From positions 124,001 through 188,000 of the forward strand of contig NZ_NQMO01000004.1 of the NCBI RefSeq assembly GCF_002257645.1: a stretch of DNA of 64,000 bases. Reading direction: 5' to 3'. The notes under the pieces were generated by a model. That model searched no databases. It had not been told where the DNA came from and worked only from the letters and a program-made list of their open reading frames with translations. The DNA is from Paenibacillus sp. XY044 (lineage in GTDB: Bacteria; Bacillota; Bacilli; Paenibacillales; Paenibacillaceae). Both the position numbers and the translations under genes were made by a program. Positions 18,798 to 27,111 of the stretch are shown here, piece by piece; within the stretch, counting starts at the first letter, position 1, and every line of letters starts with the position of its first letter.

Positions 18798-18851
18798 TGT
18801 AACGTCCGAACCAGCTCGTACGCCGTGATGAAATGGACGGTTGCCGTTACA
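18798..18851 (+). repeat. Short attC-like imperfect palindrome after the phosphoesterase gene
   Basis: TGTAAC-GTCC (18798-18807) is mirrored by GGAC (18835-18838), a seven-base bulge, and GTTACA (18846-18851). The TAAC...GTTA ends with inner complementary boxes and an asymmetric spacer have the layout of an integron attC site, at about 54 bases. The small open frame that overlaps it (18825-19037) has no ribosome site and is not called. Confidence 0.35.
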
Positions 18852-18896
18852 GGTAACGCGGAGAAGCGTATCATAGGTAGAAGTATGAATCATTGC

Positions 18897-18970
18897 GCTA
18901 ACGGGGAGGAGAGAACAATAAACTCACCAGAAAGCTGCGACGAGCAGCCTTCTCAGCAACGGGCAGTTAT
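18897..18970 (+). repeat. Second attC-like palindrome upstream of HEPN-like gene 1
   Basis: GCTAAC (18897-18902) and GTTAT (18966-18970) bound 74 bases. GAGAA and TTCTC form inner arms, and a central stem AGAAAGCTGC/GCAGCCTTCT is nearly perfect. The layout agrees with attC, but complementarity next to the ends is weaker than in the sites at 32-35 kb. The following gene starts 78 bases on. Confidence 0.35.
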
Positions 18971-19047
18971 TGTTAATGGTATCCAAGCGGAAAACTACAG
19001 TATAATTAATTCATTACTTAGACAATGTCAATTTTAGAGGAATTACA

Positions 19048-19758
19048 ATGGCTAACAAAGAATTTAGCCCAATGGGGATTTTAAGATATGAGATAAAGGA
19101 TAGTCTTAAACAACTTGAAAATTATAGAGATACACAAGAAGAGATAACTAAATCAATTATCATTGAATCAAAATACTATATTCATCACGAAGGTGAAGTA
19201 CACGAAGATTATGGCTTAGATCAAGAGAGTAAATGGTTTCCAGTTACATTTAGGAATTCACTATTTATTACTAACTACGCTTTTTTTGAGTCACTTCTTA
19301 TAAGGATTTGTAAAATATTACAACAAGAACTTGGTTTAAAACTAAGCTTAAAGGATATACATGGAGGAACAACGATTGAAAAAGTACAAAAGTATATAAA
19401 ACTTGTTGCAAATTTGAATTTCCCAGATGATACTTCGGTAAATTGGCAGTTCTTAAAAAAGTGCAATATTCTTAGAAACTCGATTGCTCATAATTATTCA
19501 GAAGTAGACGACAAGGTTTCTAAGCTTTTACCAATGCCAAACATAACACAGAATATCTCTGAAGTGGTAAACGAATTATTAGGCGAAACACATTTTGTTT
19601 CAAATTCTGGACTACATTTTACGAATTCACGGTTTTACTTACTCCTCGATTTTTGTAAGGAAGTTCTTGTTATAATATCTGCTTTCTTCAGAGAATTCTT
19701 TGATGCTAATCCAGATTTATTTACCGGGTCTGCTGATGCAAGGTACAAATTATCATAA
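19048..19758 (+). CDS. HEPN-like protein 1 (R-x4-H motif)
   Basis: 236 residues, AT-rich codons, start ATG with AGAGGAA upstream. An all-helical protein; ILRNSIAHNYSE near residue 145 carries the R-x4-6-H motif (R-N-S-I-A-H) typical of HEPN ribonucleases. A conserved-looking acidic/aromatic helix precedes it (NYAFFESLLIRICKILQQEL). HEPN proteins often cut RNA in toxin-antitoxin or abortive-infection systems, but many are not nucleases; no partner antitoxin (MNT or other) is beside it. It follows two attC-like repeats and precedes the guaA fragment. Function beyond the HEPN-like fold is unknown. Confidence 0.65.
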   Translation: MANKEFSPMGILRYEIKDSLKQLENYRDTQEEITKSIIIESKYYIHHEGEVHEDYGLDQESKWFPVTFRNSLFITNYAFFESLLIRICKILQQELGLKLSLKDIHGGTTIEKVQKYIKLVANLNFPDDTSVNWQFLKKCNILRNSIAHNYSEVDDKVSKLLPMPNITQNISEVVNELLGETHFVSNSGLHFTNSRFYLLLDFCKEVLVIISAFFREFFDANPDLFTGSADARYKLS

Positions 19759-20051
19759 GGTTTAATATGAATACGTAAGTGTAACAGATGACTTTCGAGT
19801 TACGAATGGAATGCAAACTCGATAAGTAATTGACTAACGGGTAACGATATTTGAATAACAATTAAAACCGCCATTGACTGGTGTTTTTTTATGTTAATAA
19901 TCATTCATTCAGAACAACAGTATTTTAGAAAAGAGCTAATCAAAAAAAATAGAGAATTGGTTTAATGGGAATTTAAAGATAGAAAATAGTAGCTGCACCA
20001 GCTACAATTGAGTTGCGAAAATAGCGAAATAATTGATAGTAATTTACTCAA
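19759..20051. other. Intergenic AT-rich stretch with weak terminator
   Basis: After HEPN-like gene 1 there is a TAAC (19782) and an inverted pair CGAGTT/AACTCG (19796-19822), but no closing GTTA, so no attC call. ACCGCCA...TGGTGTTTTTTT at about 19866-19890 resembles a weak terminator. The remainder is A/T-rich and holds nothing recognisable. Confidence 0.4.
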
Positions 20052-20234
20052 TTGAAGTACACCGTAGGCATTCGCACTGTAACCTCCATCGACGGCATGA
20101 CAGCCGACTGGGCGCGTATCCCTTGGGATGTGCTTGAAAAGATTTCGGTGGGTATCGTCAACGAGGTGGAGAACGTGAACCGCGTTGTGTACGATATCAC
20201 TTCCAAGCCGCCTACAACCATCGAGTGGGAATAA
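20052..20234 (+). pseudogene. guaA: 3'-terminal fragment of GMP synthase gene (integration-site duplicate)
   Basis: The frame from about 20055 encodes only the last ~59 residues of GMP synthase: the [18 protein letters not shown] segment, then [19 protein letters not shown] and TIEWE with the natural stop. This C-terminus is extremely conserved in GuaA, so the match is secure even by eye. The rest of the gene (about 450 codons) is absent. The fragment is visibly richer in G+C than its surroundings. The 3' end of guaA is a known integration hotspot for genomic islands, which leave such a duplicated gene end at one boundary. No integrase is visible in the window. Confidence 0.88.
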
Positions 20235-20456
20235 ACAGGTGACACTTTATACACTGACAAACTTTGATTTTACGCCGTTTAGGTAAAACTCATAAGACTT
20301 TCTGAGACCAAAATTCTTTTGAATTGTCTCCAAGATTGTCGCCAAAAACTCTTACCGAATGATCGTCGGTGGGAGTATTTATTTATATGGTTTTCATATA
20401 TGAGAAATTTAGTTCAATGTTATAATTAGAAAAAAGTCATAAAAGGGATGAATAAA

Positions 20457-22388
20457 ATGGCAAAGATTGAACCGAAGATTTTTGATGAGTTAAAAATAGC
20501 ATTATCTTCTTTTGGCGGTAAGTATTTTATTGGAGAGGAATTAAACCGCTCAAAACTCACGGATGATTTACGAAACTACGATGAACCACTTCTTAGCAAA
20601 TTGTTTGAAGTTGATTTAATTAAACATCACTTTATTAAAGAGGTAGCAGGTCAGAAGTTATTCCAAATTGAGCAACTTGAGGAAGCGATTCTCTATAATG
20701 ATTATTGGGACACAAGCTATACCAGGTACGAGAACCGTGTGGGCCTGGCTTCAAAAGGGAAATTTTTGCAAGATAGCCAAGATGTTGTCTTAGATTTTCC
20801 ATTCAAAGATGGCGTGCTCACTGCTTCTATGACAAAGGAGGATAATGAGGAAGGTTATGATGACGCCTTCTTAAATCAGGTCATTGAGAAAGACGAAATT
20901 GACCGTTTATTTGATAAAAAAGTGTTTGTAAATGTGAAACGCTACGGTGATAATCAGTCAACACAGCACAGCACAGAGGTAGATAATGGGATTGTTTCCT
21001 TTGATAAGGAGAAAGACAATCTGATTATCAAAGGAAATAATCTTTTGGCGTTGCACGCACTCAGCGATTCGTTGGGTGGAAAAATTAAGAGTATTTATGT
21101 AGATGTCCCCTACAATACTGGAAGTGACTCATTTAATTACAATGATAAGTTTAACCATTCAGCATGGCTGACTTTTATGAAAAATCGTCTTGAAATTGCC
21201 CAAATACTGCTTAAATATGATGGAGTTATTTTCGCACATTGTGATGATAATGAGCAAGCATACTTGAAAGTCCTCATGGATGAGGTATTCGGAAAAGAAA
21301 ACTTTATTGCTAATTTCATCTGGGAAAAAAGAACCAATCGTGAGAACAGAAAAATGGTTTCTGGACGCCATGAATATATTTTGTGTTATTCAAAGACAGT
21401 TGATTTGACTAACAAAGTTATTAAGCAGTTACCAATGACTGAAAAAGCCTTATCGAGTTATAAAAATCCAGATAATGACCCTCGTGGATTGTGGAAATCT
21501 GACCCCGCAACGGCACAGGCAGGACATGCGACTCCATCGCAGTTTTATGAATTAGTTGCACCTAATGGAAAAGTTCATCAACTACCAAGTGGTAGAGGTT
21601 GGTTGTATACCAAGGAAACAATGCAGGAAGCTATTAGTGACAACAGAATCTGGTTTGGTAAAGATGGAAATGGTGTTCCCAGAGTAAAAACATATCTAAA
21701 TGCGAAAGAACGAGGATTGACTGTTGAAACGATTTGGTTCGCTTCTGATGTATCAACTAGCGAAGTGGCTAAAAATTCTCTTAAATCCTTGTTTGATGGG
21801 GAAGCTCTTTTTCTTACACCAAAACCAGAACAGCTTATCCAACGCATTTTAGAAGTATCTACCAAAGAAGATGATATTGTTTTGGATTTCTTCATGGGTT
21901 CGGCAACCACACAAGCTGTCGCAATGAAAATGAATCGTCGTTTTATTGGGATTGAGCAAATGGACTACATCAATACTGTGTCTGTCCCAAGGTTACAAAA
22001 AGTAATAGATGGGGAGCAAGGTGGAATTTCTAAAGATGTCAACTGGCAAGGCGGCGGTTCATTCGTCTATGCTGAACTATTTCCTAAAAACATGGGCTAC
22101 CTTCAAGATGTCATCCACTCAAAGACTATTGAGGAGCTCAAATCAGTTTATGAACGTATGCTAGTAGGCACTGATACAGAAGAACCTGCTGATATTTCTT
22201 TCCGTGCTGATTTATCTAAAATTGACTGGGTAGAAGGATTTGATGAAAATAAACGTCTTCTAGTGAAGTTGCTTGATAAGAACGGACTTTACTATAATTA
22301 CTCGGAAATTGATGATAAGAATGTCCGTGACTTAATTTCTGACGAGGACTACGCCTTTAACAAAGCGTTCTATGAAGGTGGTGAGTGA
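20457..22388 (+). CDS. mod: Type III restriction-modification DNA methyltransferase (Mod)
   Basis: 643-residue N6-adenine methyltransferase of the beta order. Motif IV reads VDVPYNTGSDSFNYNDKF (about residues 218-235) and the AdoMet-binding motif I lies downstream as LDFFMGSATTQAVAMKMNRR (about 477-496). Between them is the target-recognition region. Motif IV is usually DPPY; here it is DVPY. The start at 20457 is chosen because AAAAGGG lies 9 bases before it; the ATG at 20448 directly abuts that site. The stop is separated from the Res start by two bases, giving a tight Mod-Res operon. Mod gives sequence specificity and protects host DNA. Confidence 0.92.
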   Translation: MAKIEPKIFDELKIALSSFGGKYFIGEELNRSKLTDDLRNYDEPLLSKLFEVDLIKHHFIKEVAGQKLFQIEQLEEAILYNDYWDTSYTRYENRVGLASKGKFLQDSQDVVLDFPFKDGVLTASMTKEDNEEGYDDAFLNQVIEKDEIDRLFDKKVFVNVKRYGDNQSTQHSTEVDNGIVSFDKEKDNLIIKGNNLLALHALSDSLGGKIKSIYVDVPYNTGSDSFNYNDKFNHSAWLTFMKNRLEIAQILLKYDGVIFAHCDDNEQAYLKVLMDEVFGKENFIANFIWEKRTNRENRKMVSGRHEYILCYSKTVDLTNKVIKQLPMTEKALSSYKNPDNDPRGLWKSDPATAQAGHATPSQFYELVAPNGKVHQLPSGRGWLYTKETMQEAISDNRIWFGKDGNGVPRVKTYLNAKERGLTVETIWFASDVSTSEVAKNSLKSLFDGEALFLTPKPEQLIQRILEVSTKEDDIVLDFFMGSATTQAVAMKMNRRFIGIEQMDYINTVSVPRLQKVIDGEQGGISKDVNWQGGGSFVYAELFPKNMGYLQDVIHSKTIEELKSVYERMLVGTDTEEPADISFRADLSKIDWVEGFDENKRLLVKLLDKNGLYYNYSEIDDKNVRDLISDEDYAFNKAFYEGGE

Positions 22389-22390
22389 AT

Positions 22391-25168
22391 ATGGCAAGAG
22401 CAAAGAAAACTCCTGCTAAGGTTCGCCAATTCCCATTAATTCAGCAGGCAAAAGAAGCGGAACATGACATGTTGAGCCAACATCAAGGGTATGTAATTCC
22501 AGAGTATATCAATCAAAATTTGTTCCATACATTACGTGATTATCAAGATGAAGCAATGCGTAACTACCACTATACACAAACTCAGATTAACCCCAGTCCG
22601 CAACACGTTCTCTTTAACATGGCGACTGGTTCAGGAAAAACGGATTTGATGGCGGGTCTAGTTCTCTATCTTTATCAAGAACACAAGTATCAGAATTTCT
22701 TGTTTACGGTAAATACCAATTCTGTCCTTATGAAAACGAAGGACAATCTGGTAAATGGAAATAGTGAAAAGTATCTTTTTCAAGAGAAGATTGAAATTGA
22801 GGGACAACGTATTTATATTCGACAAGTTGAGCGTTTTCCTCGTGTTCGCCAAGATAATACTATTTATATCAAACTTTCATCCGTGCAAAAGGTATCAGAT
22901 GATTTGTTTGTGTTAAAAGAGAACACCATGGGGCTATCTGATTACGAAAATCATCCTGTGGTTGTTTTAGCTGATGAAGCTCACCACTATTCAGCAAGTA
23001 CAAAGGCAGAGAAAGAAGCCGAGAACACATGGGAATTTGCTATCAATAAGATTTTAATGGCTAGGGATGATAAGGAACACAAGAATCTCTTGTTAGAGTT
23101 CACGGCGACTGTGGATTTCGAGAAGGAGGCAATTTACAACAAGTATCGTGATAAAGTCGTTTATCGTTATCCATTAAGCAAATTTATGTTTGATGGTTAT
23201 TCAAAGCAGGTTAAGCGCATTGAAACATCGGCAAGTGATGAAGATAAAATGCTAAACGTGGTTTTACTCTCACAATATAGAAAATATCGTGCCTATGTTG
23301 AGGGTGTTACGGGATCGTTTAAGCCTATGATTATGTTCAAATCGCCCCAAATTGCAATCTCACTTGAAGCAACAAAGGTATTTAATGAACTCATTGCCAA
23401 CCTAAACGTGAGTGATTTAGTGACATTCATTAAACGTCAGCGACTATTGGATAGTAATGAAAGCTCTGCGCTGGAATTAGCTTATAACTACTACTTACAA
23501 AATGAAGTGGATTTAGCAAAGATTGTACGTGAGATTAAACAAGACTTTGATCCACGAAATATTTTGAATGCTAATGATACTAGTGGAAATATGCTTGAAA
23601 AAGGACAGTATGAAGCTTTGAACACGCTTGAAAGCCCAAATAACCTCTATCGAGTGGTCTTTGCTGTGGCAAAACTGACAGAGGGATGGGATGTACTTAA
23701 TCTGTATGATATTGTTCGTATCGAAAAAGAAGCAGCTACGAATAAGAACGCTACAATAGTTGAGGCTCAACTGATTGGACGTGGTGCAAGGTATTATCCA
23801 TTTGAAATTGATGGTGAGAAAAGCTATCAGCGGAGATATGACAATGATTCCTCAAATAAGCAATTATTTTTGGAAACCCTCCACTACCATACAATGAATG
23901 AACCTCAATATTTGAAACAGCTAGTGGGTTCTTTGAAACAAATGGATTTACCAACGGGACAAGATAAGAAAAATCCGCCTATTGAAATTAAAGTTAAACC
24001 TTCTTTCAAGAAAACAGATACCTATAAAACAGGGAAAATCTATTATAACGAAGCCGAGGACGTATCAGATGAATGGTTCGACTCTATTGAAAAATATGGA
24101 ATTAACCATAAGTCAGATATTTCTCGAAGCTTAAACTATGGTAGTCGGGAAGTTTCTTATAAAGCTAATGTTGAAAATATTGAAACAAAAACTATCGGTA
24201 TAGAAATATTTGATGTTCGTTTCATTAAGAAAGCCATCCAACGTTTGGAGTTTTACCAGTTTGATAATTTGAAAAAGTATTTACCACTCTTGACTTCTAT
24301 GAAAGAATTTATCTATGGAGAAAAATGGTTAAATGCAGGAAAAATGAAGCTTTTTTTAGCTGTTCCCAAAGAATATAAAACTTCAGATATCTCAGCAGAT
24401 GAGATTTTAAAAGTGACTATCGACTTATTGAAAGAGTATGAAGTGAAATTCAAATCTGGTTATATCAAACAACGGGGAACAAACAAATTTATCGGCTATC
24501 CGATTAGAGAATACCTGACAAATTACAAGAAGCGTGTTCCAGAGTATGACACCGCAAATCTCTTGATTCAAGCAACTCAAAAGGTTGACGCTTACGAAAT
24601 GGACGATGAATTTTACGTTTATGAAAAAGCAATCGTCAACAAGCTAGAATATGAGTTGATTGAGCGAATAAAAGCCCATGTGGACGAGTTAAAACAAAAA
24701 TACAACAAGGGTGTCTACCTACTTCGAATGGATGAGAATATGCACCGGGAGTCAGCCAAAAGTGAAAAAGTTAAACTGCACCAATATGGCTCACGGATCA
24801 ATCGTGCAGGTGAAACAGTAGACATGCACTTACAAGGTTTTCAACCTGACTTTATTTTATTCCTTGAGGATAGCGAGTTTTATTTCCAAATATTCATTGA
24901 ACCAAAAGGAATGAGCGGTGACAGGTTTGTCAGCGAGTTATGGAAACAAGACTTGCTATTGTATATGACCGACCATCAAGCAGAAATGGAATTTGAAGAT
25001 GATTCAAAGAATGTCCGAATTAGTGGGCTGAAATTCTACACTAAGGGTGACGGTCAAAAAACTATGGCTCAACTTGCAGAGATTACCCATGTGCAGGTAA
25101 AATCTGATTTCTCCCCCGCTCAAGAAACCTTAGAATTATCTACTGGTATCGTTCTGAGTGATGAGTAA
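22391..25168 (+). CDS. res: Type III restriction enzyme helicase/nuclease subunit (Res)
   Basis: 925-residue ATP-dependent restriction subunit. Superfamily 2 helicase motifs: Walker A MATGSGKTDLMAG (about residues 77-89), DEAH-box LADEAHHYS (about 195-203), and motif VI region LIGRGARYYPFE (about 461). The C-terminal nuclease of PD-(D/E)xK type reads QPDFILFLEDSEF followed by FIEPKG (about 817-840). It needs Mod for site recognition and cleaves invading unmodified DNA. Start ATG at 22391; the ribosome site lies in the end of mod (GAAGGTGGTGAG). Length agrees with the family and no damage is seen. Confidence 0.92.
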   Translation: MARAKKTPAKVRQFPLIQQAKEAEHDMLSQHQGYVIPEYINQNLFHTLRDYQDEAMRNYHYTQTQINPSPQHVLFNMATGSGKTDLMAGLVLYLYQEHKYQNFLFTVNTNSVLMKTKDNLVNGNSEKYLFQEKIEIEGQRIYIRQVERFPRVRQDNTIYIKLSSVQKVSDDLFVLKENTMGLSDYENHPVVVLADEAHHYSASTKAEKEAENTWEFAINKILMARDDKEHKNLLLEFTATVDFEKEAIYNKYRDKVVYRYPLSKFMFDGYSKQVKRIETSASDEDKMLNVVLLSQYRKYRAYVEGVTGSFKPMIMFKSPQIAISLEATKVFNELIANLNVSDLVTFIKRQRLLDSNESSALELAYNYYLQNEVDLAKIVREIKQDFDPRNILNANDTSGNMLEKGQYEALNTLESPNNLYRVVFAVAKLTEGWDVLNLYDIVRIEKEAATNKNATIVEAQLIGRGARYYPFEIDGEKSYQRRYDNDSSNKQLFLETLHYHTMNEPQYLKQLVGSLKQMDLPTGQDKKNPPIEIKVKPSFKKTDTYKTGKIYYNEAEDVSDEWFDSIEKYGINHKSDISRSLNYGSREVSYKANVENIETKTIGIEIFDVRFIKKAIQRLEFYQFDNLKKYLPLLTSMKEFIYGEKWLNAGKMKLFLAVPKEYKTSDISADEILKVTIDLLKEYEVKFKSGYIKQRGTNKFIGYPIREYLTNYKKRVPEYDTANLLIQATQKVDAYEMDDEFYVYEKAIVNKLEYELIERIKAHVDELKQKYNKGVYLLRMDENMHRESAKSEKVKLHQYGSRINRAGETVDMHLQGFQPDFILFLEDSEFYFQIFIEPKGMSGDRFVSELWKQDLLLYMTDHQAEMEFEDDSKNVRISGLKFYTKGDGQKTMAQLAEITHVQVKSDFSPAQETLELSTGIVLSDE

Positions 25169-25169
25169 A

Positions 25170-25457
25170 ATGGCGAGAACAAAGAAAACGCCAGAGTCTT
25201 CCTATGAAAAAACGTGTAATTTGATTTATAGACTTGCTTACGATCGGATAAGTCAAAAGTATGATGAATGGAAGAAAAATCACTCCTATCGTGGTGCCAT
25301 GATTGAGATTTACCCTGATAGGAAATTATTCGGTAACGTTCTGAATTGTATGAGAACAAAGAATGATAATCCATATCTTTTAACTCTAAAGTTGGCAGAG
25401 ACAATCGTAAAACCATTAAAATTTCATGACCTAAACGAAGTCTATTGGGGTATTTAA
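25170..25457 (+). CDS. Small protein in the type III R-M operon, unrecognised
   Basis: 95 residues, starting one base after the Res stop codon (TAA, 25166-25168). Its N-terminus MARTKKTPESSYEKT closely resembles the first residues of Res (MARAKKTPAKVRQ), which suggests partial duplication or convergent start design. The rest is basic and helical (YDRISQKYDEWKKNH) with no known motif. Translational coupling to Res is likely, since the frame has an ATG at 25161 overlapping the Res stop region. Directly after its stop the DUF2075 remnant begins, so this protein could be the leftover of a larger gene. Function unknown. Confidence 0.5.
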   Translation: MARTKKTPESSYEKTCNLIYRLAYDRISQKYDEWKKNHSYRGAMIEIYPDRKLFGNVLNCMRTKNDNPYLLTLKLAETIVKPLKFHDLNEVYWGI

Positions 25458-26010
25458 TGGCTGGGATAAATCAGCCTTTGACTTTCAGCTATTCGATAAT
25501 CCCCATGAATTGTTGAAACAAATCAAAGAAAAAGAAGAAAATGGAATGAAGTCACGAATGCTGGCTGGATTGCTTGGACCTGGACAAAAGAAGATGAAGG
25601 AAACCGCAACGGGGAAATCGATGACGTCATTATCGAAGAGCATGATTTTAGCATGCCTTGGAATGGACGAGCGATTTCAACTACTTGGGCTGTTCATCCC
25701 GACGGTATCGATCAGATTGGTTGTATCCATCCATACTTCCCAAGGCCTTGAGTTTGATTATGTTGGTGTCATTATTGGCAAAGATCTTAAGTTTGATCCC
25801 CAAACTATGACTCTTTATGCCGATTATGATGAATATAAAGATACGGTTGGCAAGAAGGGATTAAAGAAAGATCCCGCAAAGTTAACCGAACTGGTCAAAA
25901 ATATATATAAAGTGCTATTATCTCGGGGAATGAAGGGGTGCTACGTTTACTGTAGAGATAGAAACCTTCATAACGATCTATTGGAAAGAATTCAACTTAC
26001 CAACTCTTGA
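25456..26010 (+). pseudogene. Frameshifted C-terminal remnant of a DUF2075 (P-loop NTPase) protein
   Basis: Across two frames the sequence reads NGWDKSAFDFQLFDNPHELL, KSRMLAG, then (shifted) WTWTKEDEGNRNGEIDDVII and MPWNGRAISTTWAVHPDGID, and back to HTSQGLEFDYVGVIIGKDL through KNIYKVLLSRGMKGCYVYC. This is the C-terminal half of DUF2075, a helicase-related NTPase often found in defence neighbourhoods. HTSQGLEFDYVGV is its characteristic motif. At least two frameshifts and the missing Walker A half show it is dead. It sits between the type III operon and the Mrr-like gene, on the same strand. Confidence 0.8.
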
Positions 26011-26060
26011 ATTACAGACACGGAAATTGATAGATCTATTGAACCACCTATGTAGTTCCA

Positions 26061-26090
26061 ATGCACCCATAGAAGGGTGCATTTCTTTTT
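26061..26090 (+). terminator. Terminator after the DUF2075 remnant
   Basis: ATGCACCC (26061-26068) pairs with GGGTGCAT (26075-26082) across a short loop and is followed by TTCTTTTT. Confidence 0.85.
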
Positions 26091-26163
26091 ACCTAAATTA
26101 GAGGGAATATAGGAGCAATTGTCGAAAAATGGATATATACATAACCGGAAGGATGAGTAGTGA

Positions 26164-27021
26164 GTGGCTAGGACATACAAAGCAGAAGGCAAGCAGATTG
26201 CATACGTTTTGAGAGGTTTATTTATTATCGGTGGACTCGCGCTTTATTTTAGTATTCCAGGATTACATTGGGGTTTCTTCTTTGGCATTATTCTTGTTGC
26301 TGTTTCAGCAGCAGAAATTCTTGGTGCGATGTGGACACGGAAGAGACGTACGAATAAAAAGCAATACTCTGCTAAACCAAATCAAAAGAAAAGCTCAACT
26401 GCAACAAGACGTGCCAGCAACTCAGTGAGATCAGACGAGATTATCCTTACAAGCCAACTTGACGATTTAACTGGAGCTGAATTCGAAAGATTACTCGCTC
26501 TTTATTTCCGGGATCAAGGTTATACCGTTAAGGAGGTCGGTGTGGGAGGAAGCGACGGTGGAGTGGATTTAGTCATTATTGACCGTCGCGGTGAAAAGAC
26601 TGCAGTGCAAGCCAAATGTTATGCGGACCATAACCTGGTTCCCGTCACGACCGTACGCGAACTAGTTGCAGCAAAGAGAAATCATGATTGTATTTTATCC
26701 TTGCTTGTCACCACCTCCGACCTGACTCCTCCTGCGAAGAAGGAAGCGGAACAGTTTAAAGTGGATTATTGGCATGGCGGTCTTGTAGAGCATAAGCTTA
26801 GAGCTTGGGGAAAGTGGCAGCCTAGTAAAAAACGAAGCCCAATTGAAAAAAATGTAGCCACAGCTAAATCCGAAATAGTTAAGACAAAAAGAGAGGTGGC
26901 GGCAACCGGCAGTATAACATGCAAATGTGGTGCCCCAATGGTTAGAAGAAAAGGAAAACAAGGTACGGAATTTTGGGGTTGTAGTAACTTTCCGAAGTGC
27001 CGAAATACCAAAGCAATATAA
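26164..27021 (+). CDS. Membrane-anchored Mrr-like restriction endonuclease with zinc ribbon
   Basis: 285 residues from a GTG start with GGAAGGATGAG upstream. Two hydrophobic segments near residues 12-33 and 36-55 form a hairpin membrane anchor. The Mrr-type catalytic domain follows (about 95-210): LTGAEFERLLALYFRDQGY, then GVGGSDGGVDLVI with the catalytic Asp, and VQAKCY with the QxK signature. The C-terminus has a topoisomerase-type zinc ribbon, CKCGAPM...FWGCSNFPKC. Proteins of this layout are thought to act on modified or foreign DNA near the membrane, but the substrate is not known. It is followed 90 bases later by the McrB-like gene. Confidence 0.85.
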   Translation: MARTYKAEGKQIAYVLRGLFIIGGLALYFSIPGLHWGFFFGIILVAVSAAEILGAMWTRKRRTNKKQYSAKPNQKKSSTATRRASNSVRSDEIILTSQLDDLTGAEFERLLALYFRDQGYTVKEVGVGGSDGGVDLVIIDRRGEKTAVQAKCYADHNLVPVTTVRELVAAKRNHDCILSLLVTTSDLTPPAKKEAEQFKVDYWHGGLVEHKLRAWGKWQPSKKRSPIEKNVATAKSEIVKTKREVAATGSITCKCGAPMVRRKGKQGTEFWGCSNFPKCRNTKAI

Positions 27022-27111
27022 ACAAAACAGTTTTGCAGGTTCAGAAACTACACAACTTATTCAGTCAGTAAATTTTATACCATCACGAAGCTATTCGCTC
27101 AAGGAGGCGCT

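Noticed and set aside
18825-19037. 70-codon frame between the phosphoesterase and HEPN-like gene 1
   Set aside because: Overlaps the attC-like palindromes, no ribosome site, no protein-like pattern.
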